A stretch of 64,000 nt of DNA from Sphingobacterium psychroaquaticum (GCF_900177625.1 NZ_FXAU01000002.1:147707-211706); one strand, 5' to 3'. Counted from the first letter of the stretch, positions 44,242-54,332 are shown. Program-made: numbers and translations. Notes: a model not told the origin generated them from the sequence alone.

Positions 44242-45357
44242 ATGAAAGATCAGGAGCAATCAAATCAAGCAAGAGAATTACTACAGAAGTATCTGGATGG
44301 CACGGCTACAGAAGAAGAGTCTGCGCAGGTTTTGCGTTGGTTTTATTCATTCGAGAATACCCCACTTGATACCCATACAGAATTAGATGAGTTCGCATTA
44401 AATAAAAAAATGAATGCACAACTCCAGGAACGGCTTTTTACCGGTGAAACTATTTCTCTACGCAAAAAACGTTGGAAAAAACCGTTACTTGTTGCAGCCA
44501 CCCTACTATGCTGTTCCGCCATAGCCTTATCGATCTTTATATATCGCCAGTACCAAGAACAAGAGCATCATACCACACTCGCACGTATGATCGATGCGAC
44601 TTCACCAGCCTATACCAATGATATTATGCCGGGTGGTCACTATGCGAAATTAACATATGCTGACGGAAAAGAGCACATTTCTCGAGACTCCACTTTTGTG
44701 GAGCATCACCCCAAGGGCGGAAATACAAGTCAACAACAGGTTCTCGTCGAAGTTCCCAAGGCAGGTACATTTCAACTTTTATTAGAAGATGGCACCAAAG
44801 TTTGGCTAAATGCGTCAACGCACCTTTCCTACCCGGATAAATTTGCGAACAATAATAGAACCATTCAGCTGGATGGAGAGGCATATTTTGAAGTAGCTAA
44901 AGATCCAAAGAGACCTTTCCGCATTCAATCGAATGGTACCATCATAGAAGTGCTCGGAACCAGCTTCAATGTACAAGCTTATAATGAAAAAGTATCCGCA
45001 GCATTGGTTGAAGGCAGTGTCAAAATTAAGAAAGGAAATCACGAGAACCTTTTAATTCCGGGGCAACAAGCAGAAGTAAACGGAGAAGAAATCTTGATAA
45101 CGGAGATTGATGTAGCCAAAAGCACCGCTTGGCAACGTGGTGAGTTTTATTTTGATGGGACAAATTTTGATGAAATTATCCAGCAGGTTGGACGTTGGTA
45201 TGACGTCGAATTCGAGAACAACACTTCATTGCAGACCGCTTCCTCTTTTAAAGGGACAATTAATCGGAAAGCACCCCTATCCAGCGTGCTAGACATTCTA
45301 AAAATAGCCACCGGCAAATCTTTTACCATTCACGGTAGAAAAGTACGTATTACCTAA
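44242..45357 (+). CDS. FecR-family anti-sigma factor
   Basis: 371 residues. A cytoplasmic N-terminus of about 80 residues (sigma-binding) leads to one transmembrane helix (about residues 81-101). The periplasmic FecR domain has GTFQLLLEDGTKVWLNASTHL (in part), FEVAKDPKRPF and VLGTSFNVQAY. The C-terminal DUF4974-like part (GEFYFDGTNFDEIIQQVGRWYDV in part) contacts the SusC N-terminal domain. It holds the ECF sigma inactive until the receptor signals. Confidence 0.93.
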   Translation: MKDQEQSNQARELLQKYLDGTATEEESAQVLRWFYSFENTPLDTHTELDEFALNKKMNAQLQERLFTGETISLRKKRWKKPLLVAATLLCCSAIALSIFIYRQYQEQEHHTTLARMIDATSPAYTNDIMPGGHYAKLTYADGKEHISRDSTFVEHHPKGGNTSQQQVLVEVPKAGTFQLLLEDGTKVWLNASTHLSYPDKFANNNRTIQLDGEAYFEVAKDPKRPFRIQSNGTIIEVLGTSFNVQAYNEKVSAALVEGSVKIKKGNHENLLIPGQQAEVNGEEILITEIDVAKSTAWQRGEFYFDGTNFDEIIQQVGRWYDVEFENNTSLQTASSFKGTINRKAPLSSVLDILKIATGKSFTIHGRKVRIT

Positions 45358-45422
45358 AACTAATTATTAACTGTAAAAAAGAAAAGATATGAAATAAAGA
45401 CAGACGTTACCGCGAGAGTCTA

Positions 45423-45458
45423 CTAACAGAAAAGGGGATGTTGACGCATCCCCGTTAG
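45423..45458 (+). promoter_or_regulatory. Two-step stem-loop in the fecR-susC gap
   Basis: GGGGATG (45434-45440) pairs with CATCCCC (45447-45453) over a 6-base loop, and outside it CTAAC (45423-45427) pairs with GTTAG (45454-45458) across a 5-base bulge. No T-tract follows. It lies 66 bases ahead of the susC start and could shape the mRNA or mark a processing or attenuation point. Confidence 0.5.
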
Positions 45459-45523
45459 TTCAAAGGCTCATCTTACAACTGATCAATAATTGAAACAATT
45501 ACACCCTTAAACAATTCAAAGGT

Positions 45524-48500
45524 ATGAATTTTTTTTCTCCATTTTTTAGGCAGGAGAAAGATAAGCCATCGGCCTATCCACCTGTCTATAGAATCCTATG
45601 CATCATGAAGTTTACGCTCTTATTGCTGCTCGGTTTTACCGTAGGCGCCCATGCTTCAGGAACTGCACAAACGGTTAATCTGAACATGAAAAATGCAAAA
45701 TTGGAAAATGTGCTAGAGGAGATTGCTAGACAAACAAAACTCCGATTTTTTTACGACCAAAAAATAGTAAAGCACCTCCGTCCTATCAATGTCTCCCTGA
45801 ACAACAACCCTGTGGGACAGGCACTAGACAAAGCTTTAAAAGGACAGAACCTCGTATTCCAAATTTTGGATGGCACGATTGTGATTTCCGAAAGAAAGCG
45901 TACCGATATGGAGGTCAGTGGAACTGTGCGTGACTCTGCAAATACACTATCCGGTGTTACTGTGCACGTGGAAGGTCAGGCCGGTTTATCTACTAAAACA
46001 GATGCGAACGGCCGCTATACACTTCGTGTACCTGAAAATGCAGTTCTGATATTCCGTTACATGGGGTATCGTATAGAACGTATTCCCGTAAATCAACAAC
46101 GGATCATCAATGTTACCCTCCATGCCGAGGAATCTAAATTGGATGAGGTCGTAGTCGTGGGTTACGGTACCCAGAAAAGAATTAATCTCTCTGGAGCGGT
46201 AGATCAAATCGACCAACGTTTTCTAGAAAGCCGTCCCATCACCAATGTCGGAACAGGACTTCAAGGCGCTATGGCCAACTTAAACATAACACCGACAAGC
46301 GGACAAGCGACCAATGCGCCAGGCATCAACGTGCGTGGTTTTACGTCACTTTCCGGAGGTGGTCCGCTGATCGTTATCGATGGTGTTCCTGCTACCAATG
46401 AAGAGTTGAACCGTATGAACCCAATGGATATTTCGAGCGTAACGGTCTTGAAGGATGCCGCCTCGGCAGCCATATACGGGAGTAGAGCCGCTTTTGGTGT
46501 CGTGTTGGTAACAACGAAAAAAGGAACGACAGAAGAGGTCAGCATTGCCGCTAATTCCTTAGTAGCACTAAAGACGATTACCCGCACTGTGGATATAGTA
46601 GACGACCCCTACACCGTAATGAATTACCGTAATATCATGTCCGCACCGTGGTACAACCTATACGATGAGAAAATGCTGGCATACGGAAAACAATTGAGTG
46701 AAGACCCAAGTTTACCGCGCGTAATTGTAGACCCACAAAACCCGAATAAATATATCTACCTCGGTTCTACCGATTGGTTTGGAGAGGTCTACAAAAAAAT
46801 TCAACCCGCTTATACCAATAACATCAGCTTCGGACAAAAGACGGATCGTGCTTCGTACTACGTTTCGGGAGAATACTACCGCCAGAACGGGATGTTGAAA
46901 ATAAGTCCGGACACCTACGATCGTTTTAATTTTAGAATCAAAGGGGATTATAAACTGACAAACTGGTTTACCCTAACCACCAATACATCGTATACCAACG
47001 ATAAATACGATCAACCGACTGCTATTGATCAGGGTTATTTATACTGGCACAATGTGAACAGACAAGCGAGTCTTAACATGATCTACAATCCGGATGGTAG
47101 CTATACGCAGGAAGGTGCCGCCATGTTTGGTGCGGTTGCTGAAGGCGGACGAAGCATCAAAAGAATCGGTGATCTGCAGTTGAACTTTGGTGGAAAAATT
47201 GACCTCTTAAAAGATGTATGGACCTTAAATGCCGATGCGACATTCCGTCGTACGGGAGCAAACGTATACCGTTTTGATTTTCCCCTCGAATATAGTACAG
47301 GACCTGGCGTAACCAACAAACAGACCTTTAATTCCTTCGCAACCAATCGCAGTGAACAAACGCGCTACAATGTGTACAACATCTATTCGCAATTCCAAAA
47401 AACGATCAACGACCATTACTTCTCGGTCATGGCTGGTTTCAACCAAGAGGAACGCATCTACGAAAGTTTCAACGCTTCGCGGGATATGTTAATATCAAAT
47501 TCACTTCCAACCATTCAGCTTGGCACGGGGGAAACACCAACTGTCGGCGCTTACAACTATGACTGGGCCGTACGTGGTGCTTTTGCGCGTTTGAATTATA
47601 TATACAAGGATAAATATATCATTGAATCCAACCTCCGATACGATGGAACCTCTCGCTTTCCAAAAGAAGATCGCTTTGCCTTCAATCCATCGGTTTCTGG
47701 AGCTTGGGTAGTATCCAATGAAAACTTTTTTACGCCCCTAAAACCAATTTTCAGCAATGCGAAACTTCGTGCTTCCTACGGGTCTTTAGCAAATCAGGAC
47801 TTACGCGAGAACTATTATCCATATATTGCTACGATGCCTAAGGGTACCGGTATGGTTCTAGACGGTAAACGTCCGCCAATCGTTACTAGTCCGGGCTTAG
47901 TTTCCTCCTCATTGACATGGGAAACGATTACCTCAACGAACTTTGGTACTGATCTAGGCTTCTTTGCAAACAAGCTTACCGTCAGTGGAGATATATACTG
48001 GCGCTACACCAAAGATATGTTAACCGCCGGCAAGACTTTGCCGATAACACTTGGAACCTCCGTTCCGGTCGAAAATGGAGCCGATTTGAAAACCCGCGGT
48101 TGGGAGCTTACCTTAGGTTATAACGACGAGTTTCAAGTAGCTGCAAAACCATTGCAGTTCTCCGCACGATTTAACCTGTCCGATAGCCGCGCCTTTATTG
48201 AGAAATTCGATAATCCGAAAAACAACTTGAGCAACTATTACGTAGGTCAAGAAATAGGCCAAATATGGGGGCTGACCACCTTGGGCTTTTTCCAAACGGC
48301 AGACGAGATAAAAAACCATGCCGACCAAACCGCCATTACATCCTATCCAGGGACACGCGGATTAGAACCCGGCGACCTTAAATTTGCAGACCTCAATGGC
48401 GATGGTAAAGTGAATGCTGGCGATTGGACGCTGGAAAACCCAGGGGACTACAAAGTAATTGGTAATACTGCACAGCGCTATAACTTTGGTTTAGACTTAA

Positions 48501-48967
48501 GTTCTGCTTGGAACGGGTTCGATTTGCGCGTTTTCTTGCAAGGAGTAGGCCGTCGGAACTATTACCCAGGTGGTGGCGACCATTATTTCTGGGGAATTTA
48601 TGCGCAACCGTGGGCGAGCTTAACCCAATTTAATATGGATCACTGGACACCGGATAACCCGAACGCATACCTCCCTAGACCGAAGTCTTATGTAGCCGAA
48701 GAGAGTGGTGTTGAGCTAGCCGCACCGCAAACCAAATACCTACAGAACGCGGGGTATTTGCGTGTGAAAAATATTACACTGGGATACAGCCTACCAAAAA
48801 GTTTAACCAACAGATGGGGAATGGATCGTATCCGTGTATTTGTAAGCGGTGAAAACCTTATGGAGTTCACCAGTTTAATGAAATATCTTGATCCAGAGAT
48901 TGTGGGCGACCGAACAGCCTATCCGTTCCAACGTACCTACTCTATGGGATTCAATTTTAACTTTTAA
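45524..48967 (+). CDS. SusC/RagA-family TonB-dependent receptor with STN signalling domain
   Basis: 1147 residues. A basic N-terminus and hydrophobic signal (KFTLLLLLGFTVGAHASG) are followed by an STN domain (about residues 50-125, EEIARQTKLRFFYD), a carboxypeptidase-regulatory-like domain (about 131-205), then EVVVVGYGTQKR, the plug (INVRGFTSLSGGGPLIVIDG in part) and a 22-strand barrel ending in aromatic FNFNF. The STN domain talks to FecR. It imports a large ligand across the outer membrane with SusD, whose gene follows 11 bases later. An internal ATG 27 codons in is also a possible start. Confidence 0.95.
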   Translation: MNFFSPFFRQEKDKPSAYPPVYRILCIMKFTLLLLLGFTVGAHASGTAQTVNLNMKNAKLENVLEEIARQTKLRFFYDQKIVKHLRPINVSLNNNPVGQALDKALKGQNLVFQILDGTIVISERKRTDMEVSGTVRDSANTLSGVTVHVEGQAGLSTKTDANGRYTLRVPENAVLIFRYMGYRIERIPVNQQRIINVTLHAEESKLDEVVVVGYGTQKRINLSGAVDQIDQRFLESRPITNVGTGLQGAMANLNITPTSGQATNAPGINVRGFTSLSGGGPLIVIDGVPATNEELNRMNPMDISSVTVLKDAASAAIYGSRAAFGVVLVTTKKGTTEEVSIAANSLVALKTITRTVDIVDDPYTVMNYRNIMSAPWYNLYDEKMLAYGKQLSEDPSLPRVIVDPQNPNKYIYLGSTDWFGEVYKKIQPAYTNNISFGQKTDRASYYVSGEYYRQNGMLKISPDTYDRFNFRIKGDYKLTNWFTLTTNTSYTNDKYDQPTAIDQGYLYWHNVNRQASLNMIYNPDGSYTQEGAAMFGAVAEGGRSIKRIGDLQLNFGGKIDLLKDVWTLNADATFRRTGANVYRFDFPLEYSTGPGVTNKQTFNSFATNRSEQTRYNVYNIYSQFQKTINDHYFSVMAGFNQEERIYESFNASRDMLISNSLPTIQLGTGETPTVGAYNYDWAVRGAFARLNYIYKDKYIIESNLRYDGTSRFPKEDRFAFNPSVSGAWVVSNENFFTPLKPIFSNAKLRASYGSLANQDLRENYYPYIATMPKGTGMVLDGKRPPIVTSPGLVSSSLTWETITSTNFGTDLGFFANKLTVSGDIYWRYTKDMLTAGKTLPITLGTSVPVENGADLKTRGWELTLGYNDEFQVAAKPLQFSARFNLSDSRAFIEKFDNPKNNLSNYYVGQEIGQIWGLTTLGFFQTADEIKNHADQTAITSYPGTRGLEPGDLKFADLNGDGKVNAGDWTLENPGDYKVIGNTAQRYNFGLDLSSAWNGFDLRVFLQGVGRRNYYPGGGDHYFWGIYAQPWASLTQFNMDHWTPDNPNAYLPRPKSYVAEESGVELAAPQTKYLQNAGYLRVKNITLGYSLPKSLTNRWGMDRIRVFVSGENLMEFTSLMKYLDPEIVGDRTAYPFQRTYSMGFNFNF

Positions 48968-48978
48968 CCGTCCGTATT

Positions 48979-50796
48979 ATGACTACATATTTAAAAGTCG
49001 TTATCCAAAAAATTGCCATCATAGCATTTCTGGGTTTAGCCATGGGCTGTAACGACGATTTCATGAATCGAGTACCCAGTACTTCTATTTCTTCCGAGAA
49101 TTTCTTTAATACCACGTCGGACCTAAAAACATACACCGACGGATTCTATGGGATGTTATCCTCCCCTATTTTTGATAACGGTTCCGACAATATCGCACAC
49201 CACAACTCCGGCAGCACGATCGACCAGATGATGCGTGGTGGTATCACCCCACAAAATGCAGCTGTCTGGAGCTGGACGACATTACGTAACATCAACTTTT
49301 TCCTTGAAAATGCGCGTCGCGTTACCGGAGGTCCGACCGAAATTGATCACTATATCGGTGTGGCTCGCTTCTTTAGGGCTCGCTTCTACATAGATAAGTT
49401 GAGGCAGTACAACGATGTTCCATGGTACAGTAATTCATTAAAAACGGCCGATACTGAGCTCCTACATAAGAAACAAGACCCACGCACATTGGTGGTAGAT
49501 TCGATTATGGCTGATCTAGAATATGCGGTAAAAACAGTCAAAACAACCGGTCACAAATCTACGATCACAAAATGGGCCGCTCTCGCACAATTGGCACAAT
49601 TTACACTCTATGAAGGGACCTACCGCAAATATCATACGTATCTTGGACTCGAAAGTACGGCCAATAAATTTCTTGAAAGGGCAGTAAGCGCTTCCGAAGA
49701 GATCATGAAAAGTGGTGGCTTTTCCATCAGCAAAACCGGAGGCGTAAACCGAGCTTATCGGGAGCTCTTTATCAGCGAAAATCTACAAGCAAACACGGAG
49801 TCCATTCTCTTTATCGACTACGATAAAAACCTGAATGCACGAAGAAACACACACACTGTTTTAGATTATGAGTGGGCACTAAGCCAGTCTCTCATGGAAA
49901 ACTACCTGATGCTTGATGGCTCTCGATTTACAGAACAACCAAACTACAAAAACAAAAATATTGACCAGGTTTTTGAAAACAGAGATCCTCGTTTGGCACA
50001 AACCTTTATGAAACCAGGCTTTAAAGCTGTAAATGCGGAAAATCCGCACCGCTTAAAGCCAACCTTAGGCGGATACAACCAGATTAAATTCTATCCCGAA
50101 GTGAGTGAAATGATCAGCTGGGAAGCATCCTTTACCGATGCTTTTGTTTTCCGCTATGCAGAAATACTTCTCATTTTCGCAGAAGCAAAAGCTGAACTAG
50201 GCATATTGACAGACCAAGCAGACCTCGATCGCTCCATCAACCTGCTACGCGACCGCGTAGGCATGCCTAAGATGGTGCTAGCAACAATACAAGGAAATGT
50301 AGATCCCGCACTCAGTACATATTACACCAACGTAAAGGGAGGCAACCTGGGAACAATTCTCGAAATACGACGAGAACGACGCGTTGAATTAGCCTGTGAA
50401 GGTAACCGTCAACTCGATATCTTCCGTTGGGAGTTAGGCGAAAGACTCGCAGACCAACAACAAGGCATGTATGTCAAAGAACTTGGACCAATGGATGTCA
50501 CCGGAGATGGAAAAGTAGATATCGCCATTCTTGCCTCTCCGACAGAACTAGGCCCCATCGCAAGTTTACCAGAAGACGTGAAGAAGGACCTCACACTGTA
50601 TTACTTAAAAGATAAAAATGGCACCAATGCTAACTTTTATCTCGAGAACGGCACATCAGGTCATATCATGTTTACAGTGGCTCGTGACAACAAGAAAACA
50701 TTTGTTAAACCGAGACACTACTACTACCCAATTGCACACAGCCAAATGGTGTTAAATGGTAGCAACCTAGTACAAACCCTAGGTTGGGATAAATAA
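48979..50796 (+). CDS. SusD/RagB-family substrate-binding lipoprotein
   Basis: 605 residues. The signal ends in a lipobox (AMGC near residue 24), so it is a lipid-anchored outer-membrane protein. SusD features are the N-terminal FMNRVPST and helical TPR-like scaffold (ARFFRARFYIDKLR), then EIRRERRVELACEGNR and the late YYPIAHSQM. It acts as the lid of the SusC barrel, capturing ligand. The ligand is not a proven glycan here: the next two genes encode phosphoesterases, unlike a glycan locus. Confidence 0.94.
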   Translation: MTTYLKVVIQKIAIIAFLGLAMGCNDDFMNRVPSTSISSENFFNTTSDLKTYTDGFYGMLSSPIFDNGSDNIAHHNSGSTIDQMMRGGITPQNAAVWSWTTLRNINFFLENARRVTGGPTEIDHYIGVARFFRARFYIDKLRQYNDVPWYSNSLKTADTELLHKKQDPRTLVVDSIMADLEYAVKTVKTTGHKSTITKWAALAQLAQFTLYEGTYRKYHTYLGLESTANKFLERAVSASEEIMKSGGFSISKTGGVNRAYRELFISENLQANTESILFIDYDKNLNARRNTHTVLDYEWALSQSLMENYLMLDGSRFTEQPNYKNKNIDQVFENRDPRLAQTFMKPGFKAVNAENPHRLKPTLGGYNQIKFYPEVSEMISWEASFTDAFVFRYAEILLIFAEAKAELGILTDQADLDRSINLLRDRVGMPKMVLATIQGNVDPALSTYYTNVKGGNLGTILEIRRERRVELACEGNRQLDIFRWELGERLADQQQGMYVKELGPMDVTGDGKVDIAILASPTELGPIASLPEDVKKDLTLYYLKDKNGTNANFYLENGTSGHIMFTVARDNKKTFVKPRHYYYPIAHSQMVLNGSNLVQTLGWDK

Positions 50797-50811
50797 AAAA
50801 CAAACCTAGAA

Positions 50812-50904
50812 TAAGGTTGCCTATTCGATAAGGAAATTGTTACAGTTTGGACATTAAAAACACACTTTGTCCCTGAAAACAAGCCGTATCTTTAGGCAAC
50901 CTTA
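50812..50904 (+). promoter_or_regulatory. Long-range 12-bp inverted repeat with promoter ahead of the phosphoesterase gene
   Basis: TAAGGTTGCCTA (50812-50823) and TAGGCAACCTTA (50893-50904) are perfect inverse copies, 69 bases apart; GGACA (50849-50853) and TGTCC (50868-50872) form an inner stem. TATCTTTA (50887-50894), one base from TAnnTTTG, with TTTG (50866-50869) 17 bases upstream, suggests a promoter whose start would lie at the right arm. Riboregulation or terminator/antiterminator switching is possible. Confidence 0.5.
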
Positions 50905-50922
50905 CTCCTATCTTAATTTAAT

Positions 50923-53277
50923 ATGCGACATTTTTTTCTTCTTGCTTTTACGATAGCTACACTACCTGCGCTGGCGCAACGATCGGGAAAGGTATTTCAC
51001 GATACCAATCAAAACAATATGCAAGAGACCGCCGAACTAGGGCTTTTCAATACCGTCGTATCCGATGGTTACCATGTTGTTTTGACAAAAAAGGACGGTA
51101 CATTTACGCTCCCCGAAAACCCAGACGCTCGATTTATATCGGTAACAATGCCTACGGGCTATAAAGCCGTCAAACGCCATTATATACCTATCAACAGCAA
51201 AGAAGACTATCAATTCGCCTTGACAAAAGACGACTCACAAAACCCAGATGTGCTCCGTTTTATACAGGTAACCGATACAGAAACATCGTTGTATGGACCT
51301 TGGATAGACAATGTACGTAATTATGCAAAAGCACAAAATGTATCTGTCTTGATGCATACTGGTGATATTTGCTATGAACCAGGCATGCGTTTTCATGCGA
51401 ACCAGATAACGAGCGACTTGATGGGCTTATCCACGTACTATGCTGTCGGAAATCATGATTTGGTGAAAGGGGAATATGGAGAAAAACTTTTTGAAGATCT
51501 ATTTGGCCCTACCTATTATTCCTTTGATGCAGGGCCGGCCCATTTCGTAGTTACCCCAATGCCGGGAGGAGATTACAAACCGAGTTACACCGTAGATCAA
51601 GTAATTCGTTGGTTGCAAAAAGACCTCGCCTTAAAAGATCCAAAAAAACCATTGATCTTCATTAATCATGACTTCTTTTCCGCCACAGATTTCGTCCTTA
51701 AAGGAGAAAAAGAAAGTATTGACCTCAAACAATATAACTTGAAGGCTTGGCTATATGGACATTGGCACAACAATTATGTCTTCCAACAATCGGGTGTATA
51801 CGTGGTCTGTAGTGGCGCACCAAACAAAGGAGGTATAGATAACTCAGCAGGTCAGTTTCTGGTGGTCGACATCGACCATCAAGGCGTTAAAAACATCAAA
51901 CCGGTGTATACCAACATACGCAGCCATGTTGAATTGATGCCCGTGCTACCGACTACTAATGGCATCCTCTCATTGGATATTGTCGTCTATGATAGTGAGC
52001 GGACCATTCAAGGTGTAGCAGCCGACCTTTATGATAATGCAGGCAACCATATTGCAGCGGTGCCTCTTTCCTCCGATGGAGGTTGGCACTGGCAGGCAGA
52101 ATTTAACGATGCAAAAAGAAAGGCAACCGCCCTCACGGTGAGCGTGACCTATAATAACGGTACGCAAGACATACGCCAGATGGATCTCGTAACATCAAGA
52201 GGCAAATCAAACGATATGTTGCAACCTCTATGGCGCAAAACAATAGGTGGCAACATCTGGAAAACAAGCCCCTTAATCGTGAACGACAAGCTATTTATCG
52301 GCACCATGGATGACGGTTTAGGTGTGCAAAATAAGCTTTTAGCTCTGGAGGCCGCAACTGGAAATACAATCTGGAAATATCCAACAACCAACTCCATCAA
52401 GCATGTACTTCAGCACCACAATGGCATTTTGTTGGCGACCGATGTCACAGGTAAAGTATATGCCCTAGACACAAATACTGGAGCAACCAACTGGATGAAT
52501 AGCCGCCCTAAGACAGGTATCCCCACCTTTGTAAGCGGTCCTACGATAGATAAGGAAATCTACTATACCGGATTGGGAAGAAACCTAAAAGCATTGCATA
52601 TTCCTTCGGGAAATGTGCTGTGGCAGGCCAAGGAACCAGGTGGTGGCGAAGCGACCGCAGCCGCATTACGGCTTTCGGATGGTGTTATTTATGCCGGTAT
52701 TAATTGGAATGCTCTTTTTGCGTACAAACAAGAAACGGGAGAGCTTTTATGGAAGCGGGATCAAGATGGTTTACGTTTTCGTAGCGGAGGCGTCACAGTA
52801 AACCAAGACACGTTGTATACCGCTGGATTAAATGGTTTGTTTAAATTAAATCCGAAAACCGGAGAGACCTATGCAAAGTCCATAAAGACAGATGATTTTA
52901 AAGTAATGGCCGATCCCCTTGTTATGGGAGATCTCCTTATTATGCCAACCTCCAGCGGGGGCGTTAAAGCGTTCAGTAGATCCAATCTAGAAGAAAAATG
53001 GCATTTCACAACCGGTGAAGCTTTGGTATATACAGCGCCTTACAGCACGCCAGACCAGCGTAAAACGGTCGCAACCGTAGAATCGGGTATAGTTGAACAC
53101 AAAGGAAAACTATTCTTCGGTGCTTCTGATGGTTACTTTTATGTCTTAGATAAAACGGGGAAACTTATCCAAAAAATAAACATGGGTGCTCCGATCTTTG
53201 CCGAACCAACTATCGTTGGAGATAAGGTTTATATCGCGGACTTTTCAGGGACCGTTTCTTGTTTTAAACTACGATAA
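50923..53277 (+). CDS. Exported calcineurin-like phosphoesterase fused to a PQQ-type beta-propeller
   Basis: 784 residues with a Sec signal (cleavage near LAQ, residue 19). Order: a beta domain of the Metallophos_N kind (about 20-105), a calcineurin-like phosphoesterase (about 110-330) with GD (147-148), GNHD (176-179), His249 and GHWH (279-282), a beta linker, and a propeller of about eight PQQ-like blades (about 445-784, repeats such as LLALEAATGNTIWKY, YALDTNTGATNW). The first metal motif is DTE (118-120) rather than the usual DxH, so one metal ligand differs. It should hydrolyse a phosphate or phosphodiester in the periplasm or on the surface. Confidence 0.88.
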   Translation: MRHFFLLAFTIATLPALAQRSGKVFHDTNQNNMQETAELGLFNTVVSDGYHVVLTKKDGTFTLPENPDARFISVTMPTGYKAVKRHYIPINSKEDYQFALTKDDSQNPDVLRFIQVTDTETSLYGPWIDNVRNYAKAQNVSVLMHTGDICYEPGMRFHANQITSDLMGLSTYYAVGNHDLVKGEYGEKLFEDLFGPTYYSFDAGPAHFVVTPMPGGDYKPSYTVDQVIRWLQKDLALKDPKKPLIFINHDFFSATDFVLKGEKESIDLKQYNLKAWLYGHWHNNYVFQQSGVYVVCSGAPNKGGIDNSAGQFLVVDIDHQGVKNIKPVYTNIRSHVELMPVLPTTNGILSLDIVVYDSERTIQGVAADLYDNAGNHIAAVPLSSDGGWHWQAEFNDAKRKATALTVSVTYNNGTQDIRQMDLVTSRGKSNDMLQPLWRKTIGGNIWKTSPLIVNDKLFIGTMDDGLGVQNKLLALEAATGNTIWKYPTTNSIKHVLQHHNGILLATDVTGKVYALDTNTGATNWMNSRPKTGIPTFVSGPTIDKEIYYTGLGRNLKALHIPSGNVLWQAKEPGGGEATAAALRLSDGVIYAGINWNALFAYKQETGELLWKRDQDGLRFRSGGVTVNQDTLYTAGLNGLFKLNPKTGETYAKSIKTDDFKVMADPLVMGDLLIMPTSSGGVKAFSRSNLEEKWHFTTGEALVYTAPYSTPDQRKTVATVESGIVEHKGKLFFGASDGYFYVLDKTGKLIQKINMGAPIFAEPTIVGDKVYIADFSGTVSCFKLR

Positions 53278-53336
53278 AATGTACTACAAGGTGGGGGGAT
53301 CACGAAGAAATCAACAAAATAATAACCAATAAGATA

Positions 53337-54332
53337 ATGATTGACCGTAAAAAATTTATTCAACTTGGGGCTGCTGGCCTGGGCGCACTGTTAGCCACCT
53401 CAAGTCGAGCAGCAGTACTTGCGACATCCGCTCCACAAACGCAACAAGGCACCGTTCGCTTTGCCGTTATCAGCGATCTACACTTTGATTTAATGCACGA
53501 TGCAGGAGTGCGAGCGGAACAGTTTATAGCACAAATGAATAAGGAAAAACCAAACTTTATCCTTCAATTGGGTGATTTTTGTATGCCTAAACCGGAGAAC
53601 CAAAAACTCCTGGATATTTGGAAAAAGTTCAATGGTTCTTCTTACCATACCCTGGGGAACCATGATACCGATGGTGGCTTTACCAAAGCACAGACTATAG
53701 ATTTCTGGGGGATGCAGGCACCATATTACTCCTTTGATCGCGAAGGCTTTCATTTTGTTGTTCTCGATGGAAATGAAAAAAGTCGATCCACCAATATCCC
53801 AGGATATCCGCGAACCATCGAAAAGGAACAATTAGACTGGCTCCGGAAAGACCTGGAGACGACAAAACTGCCAACGGTTATTTCCTGTCACCAAGGATTG
53901 GATAATACAGAAGGAGGGCTGTCTAACGGAATGCAGGTACGCTTTCTTTTCGAACAGATTAATAAAGAAGCTGGATTCAAAAAAGTTATTTTAGTACTCT
54001 CTGGTCACCATCACCTCAACTATCATAACGAAATTAACGGAATCCATTATGTTCAGATTAATAGCTCTTCCTATTATTGGGTCGATGAAAGCTTTCGAAA
54101 CGATGCTTTTGGAGAAGATTTCTACAAAGATCATAAATGGCTACGTCATACGCTGATTTATGAAAAACCACTCTGGGCAACAATCGCTATAGATAGTAAA
54201 AAACGTACGATTCAAATCGAGGGTACCGAAACCAAGTTACTGGGAAAAGATTTAAAAGAAACTGGTATCGATCTGCATAAGGATATCTACCCGATAAGTA
54301 CGGCCATCGACTCCCGACGATTGAAATATTAA
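53337..54332 (+). CDS. Metallophosphoesterase with Tat-like leader
   Basis: 331 residues. The N-terminus has Arg-Lys-Lys then a hydrophobic stretch (KKFIQLGAAGLGALLATSSRA in part), like a Tat or Sec signal without a full twin-Arg motif. All five metallophosphoesterase motifs are canonical: DLH (47-49), GDF, GNHD, SCHQG, GHHH. It lies 59 bases after the propeller phosphoesterase and probably shares its transcript; the two may cleave the imported compound in series. A terminator follows. Confidence 0.88.
   Translation: MIDRKKFIQLGAAGLGALLATSSRAAVLATSAPQTQQGTVRFAVISDLHFDLMHDAGVRAEQFIAQMNKEKPNFILQLGDFCMPKPENQKLLDIWKKFNGSSYHTLGNHDTDGGFTKAQTIDFWGMQAPYYSFDREGFHFVVLDGNEKSRSTNIPGYPRTIEKEQLDWLRKDLETTKLPTVISCHQGLDNTEGGLSNGMQVRFLFEQINKEAGFKKVILVLSGHHHLNYHNEINGIHYVQINSSSYYWVDESFRNDAFGEDFYKDHKWLRHTLIYEKPLWATIAIDSKKRTIQIEGTETKLLGKDLKETGIDLHKDIYPISTAIDSRRLKY

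Noticed and set aside
50764..50809. Repeated AACCTAG / CTAGGTT at the end of susD as a terminator
   Set aside because: The strongest pairing lies within the last codons of the gene and has no T-run after it; the 12-base inverted repeat downstream is a better regulatory candidate.
39885..54332. Whole region as a recently acquired genomic island
   Set aside because: I found no integrase, tRNA gene, direct repeats or transposase at its edges, and by eye the base and codon use does not differ strongly from the neighbours.
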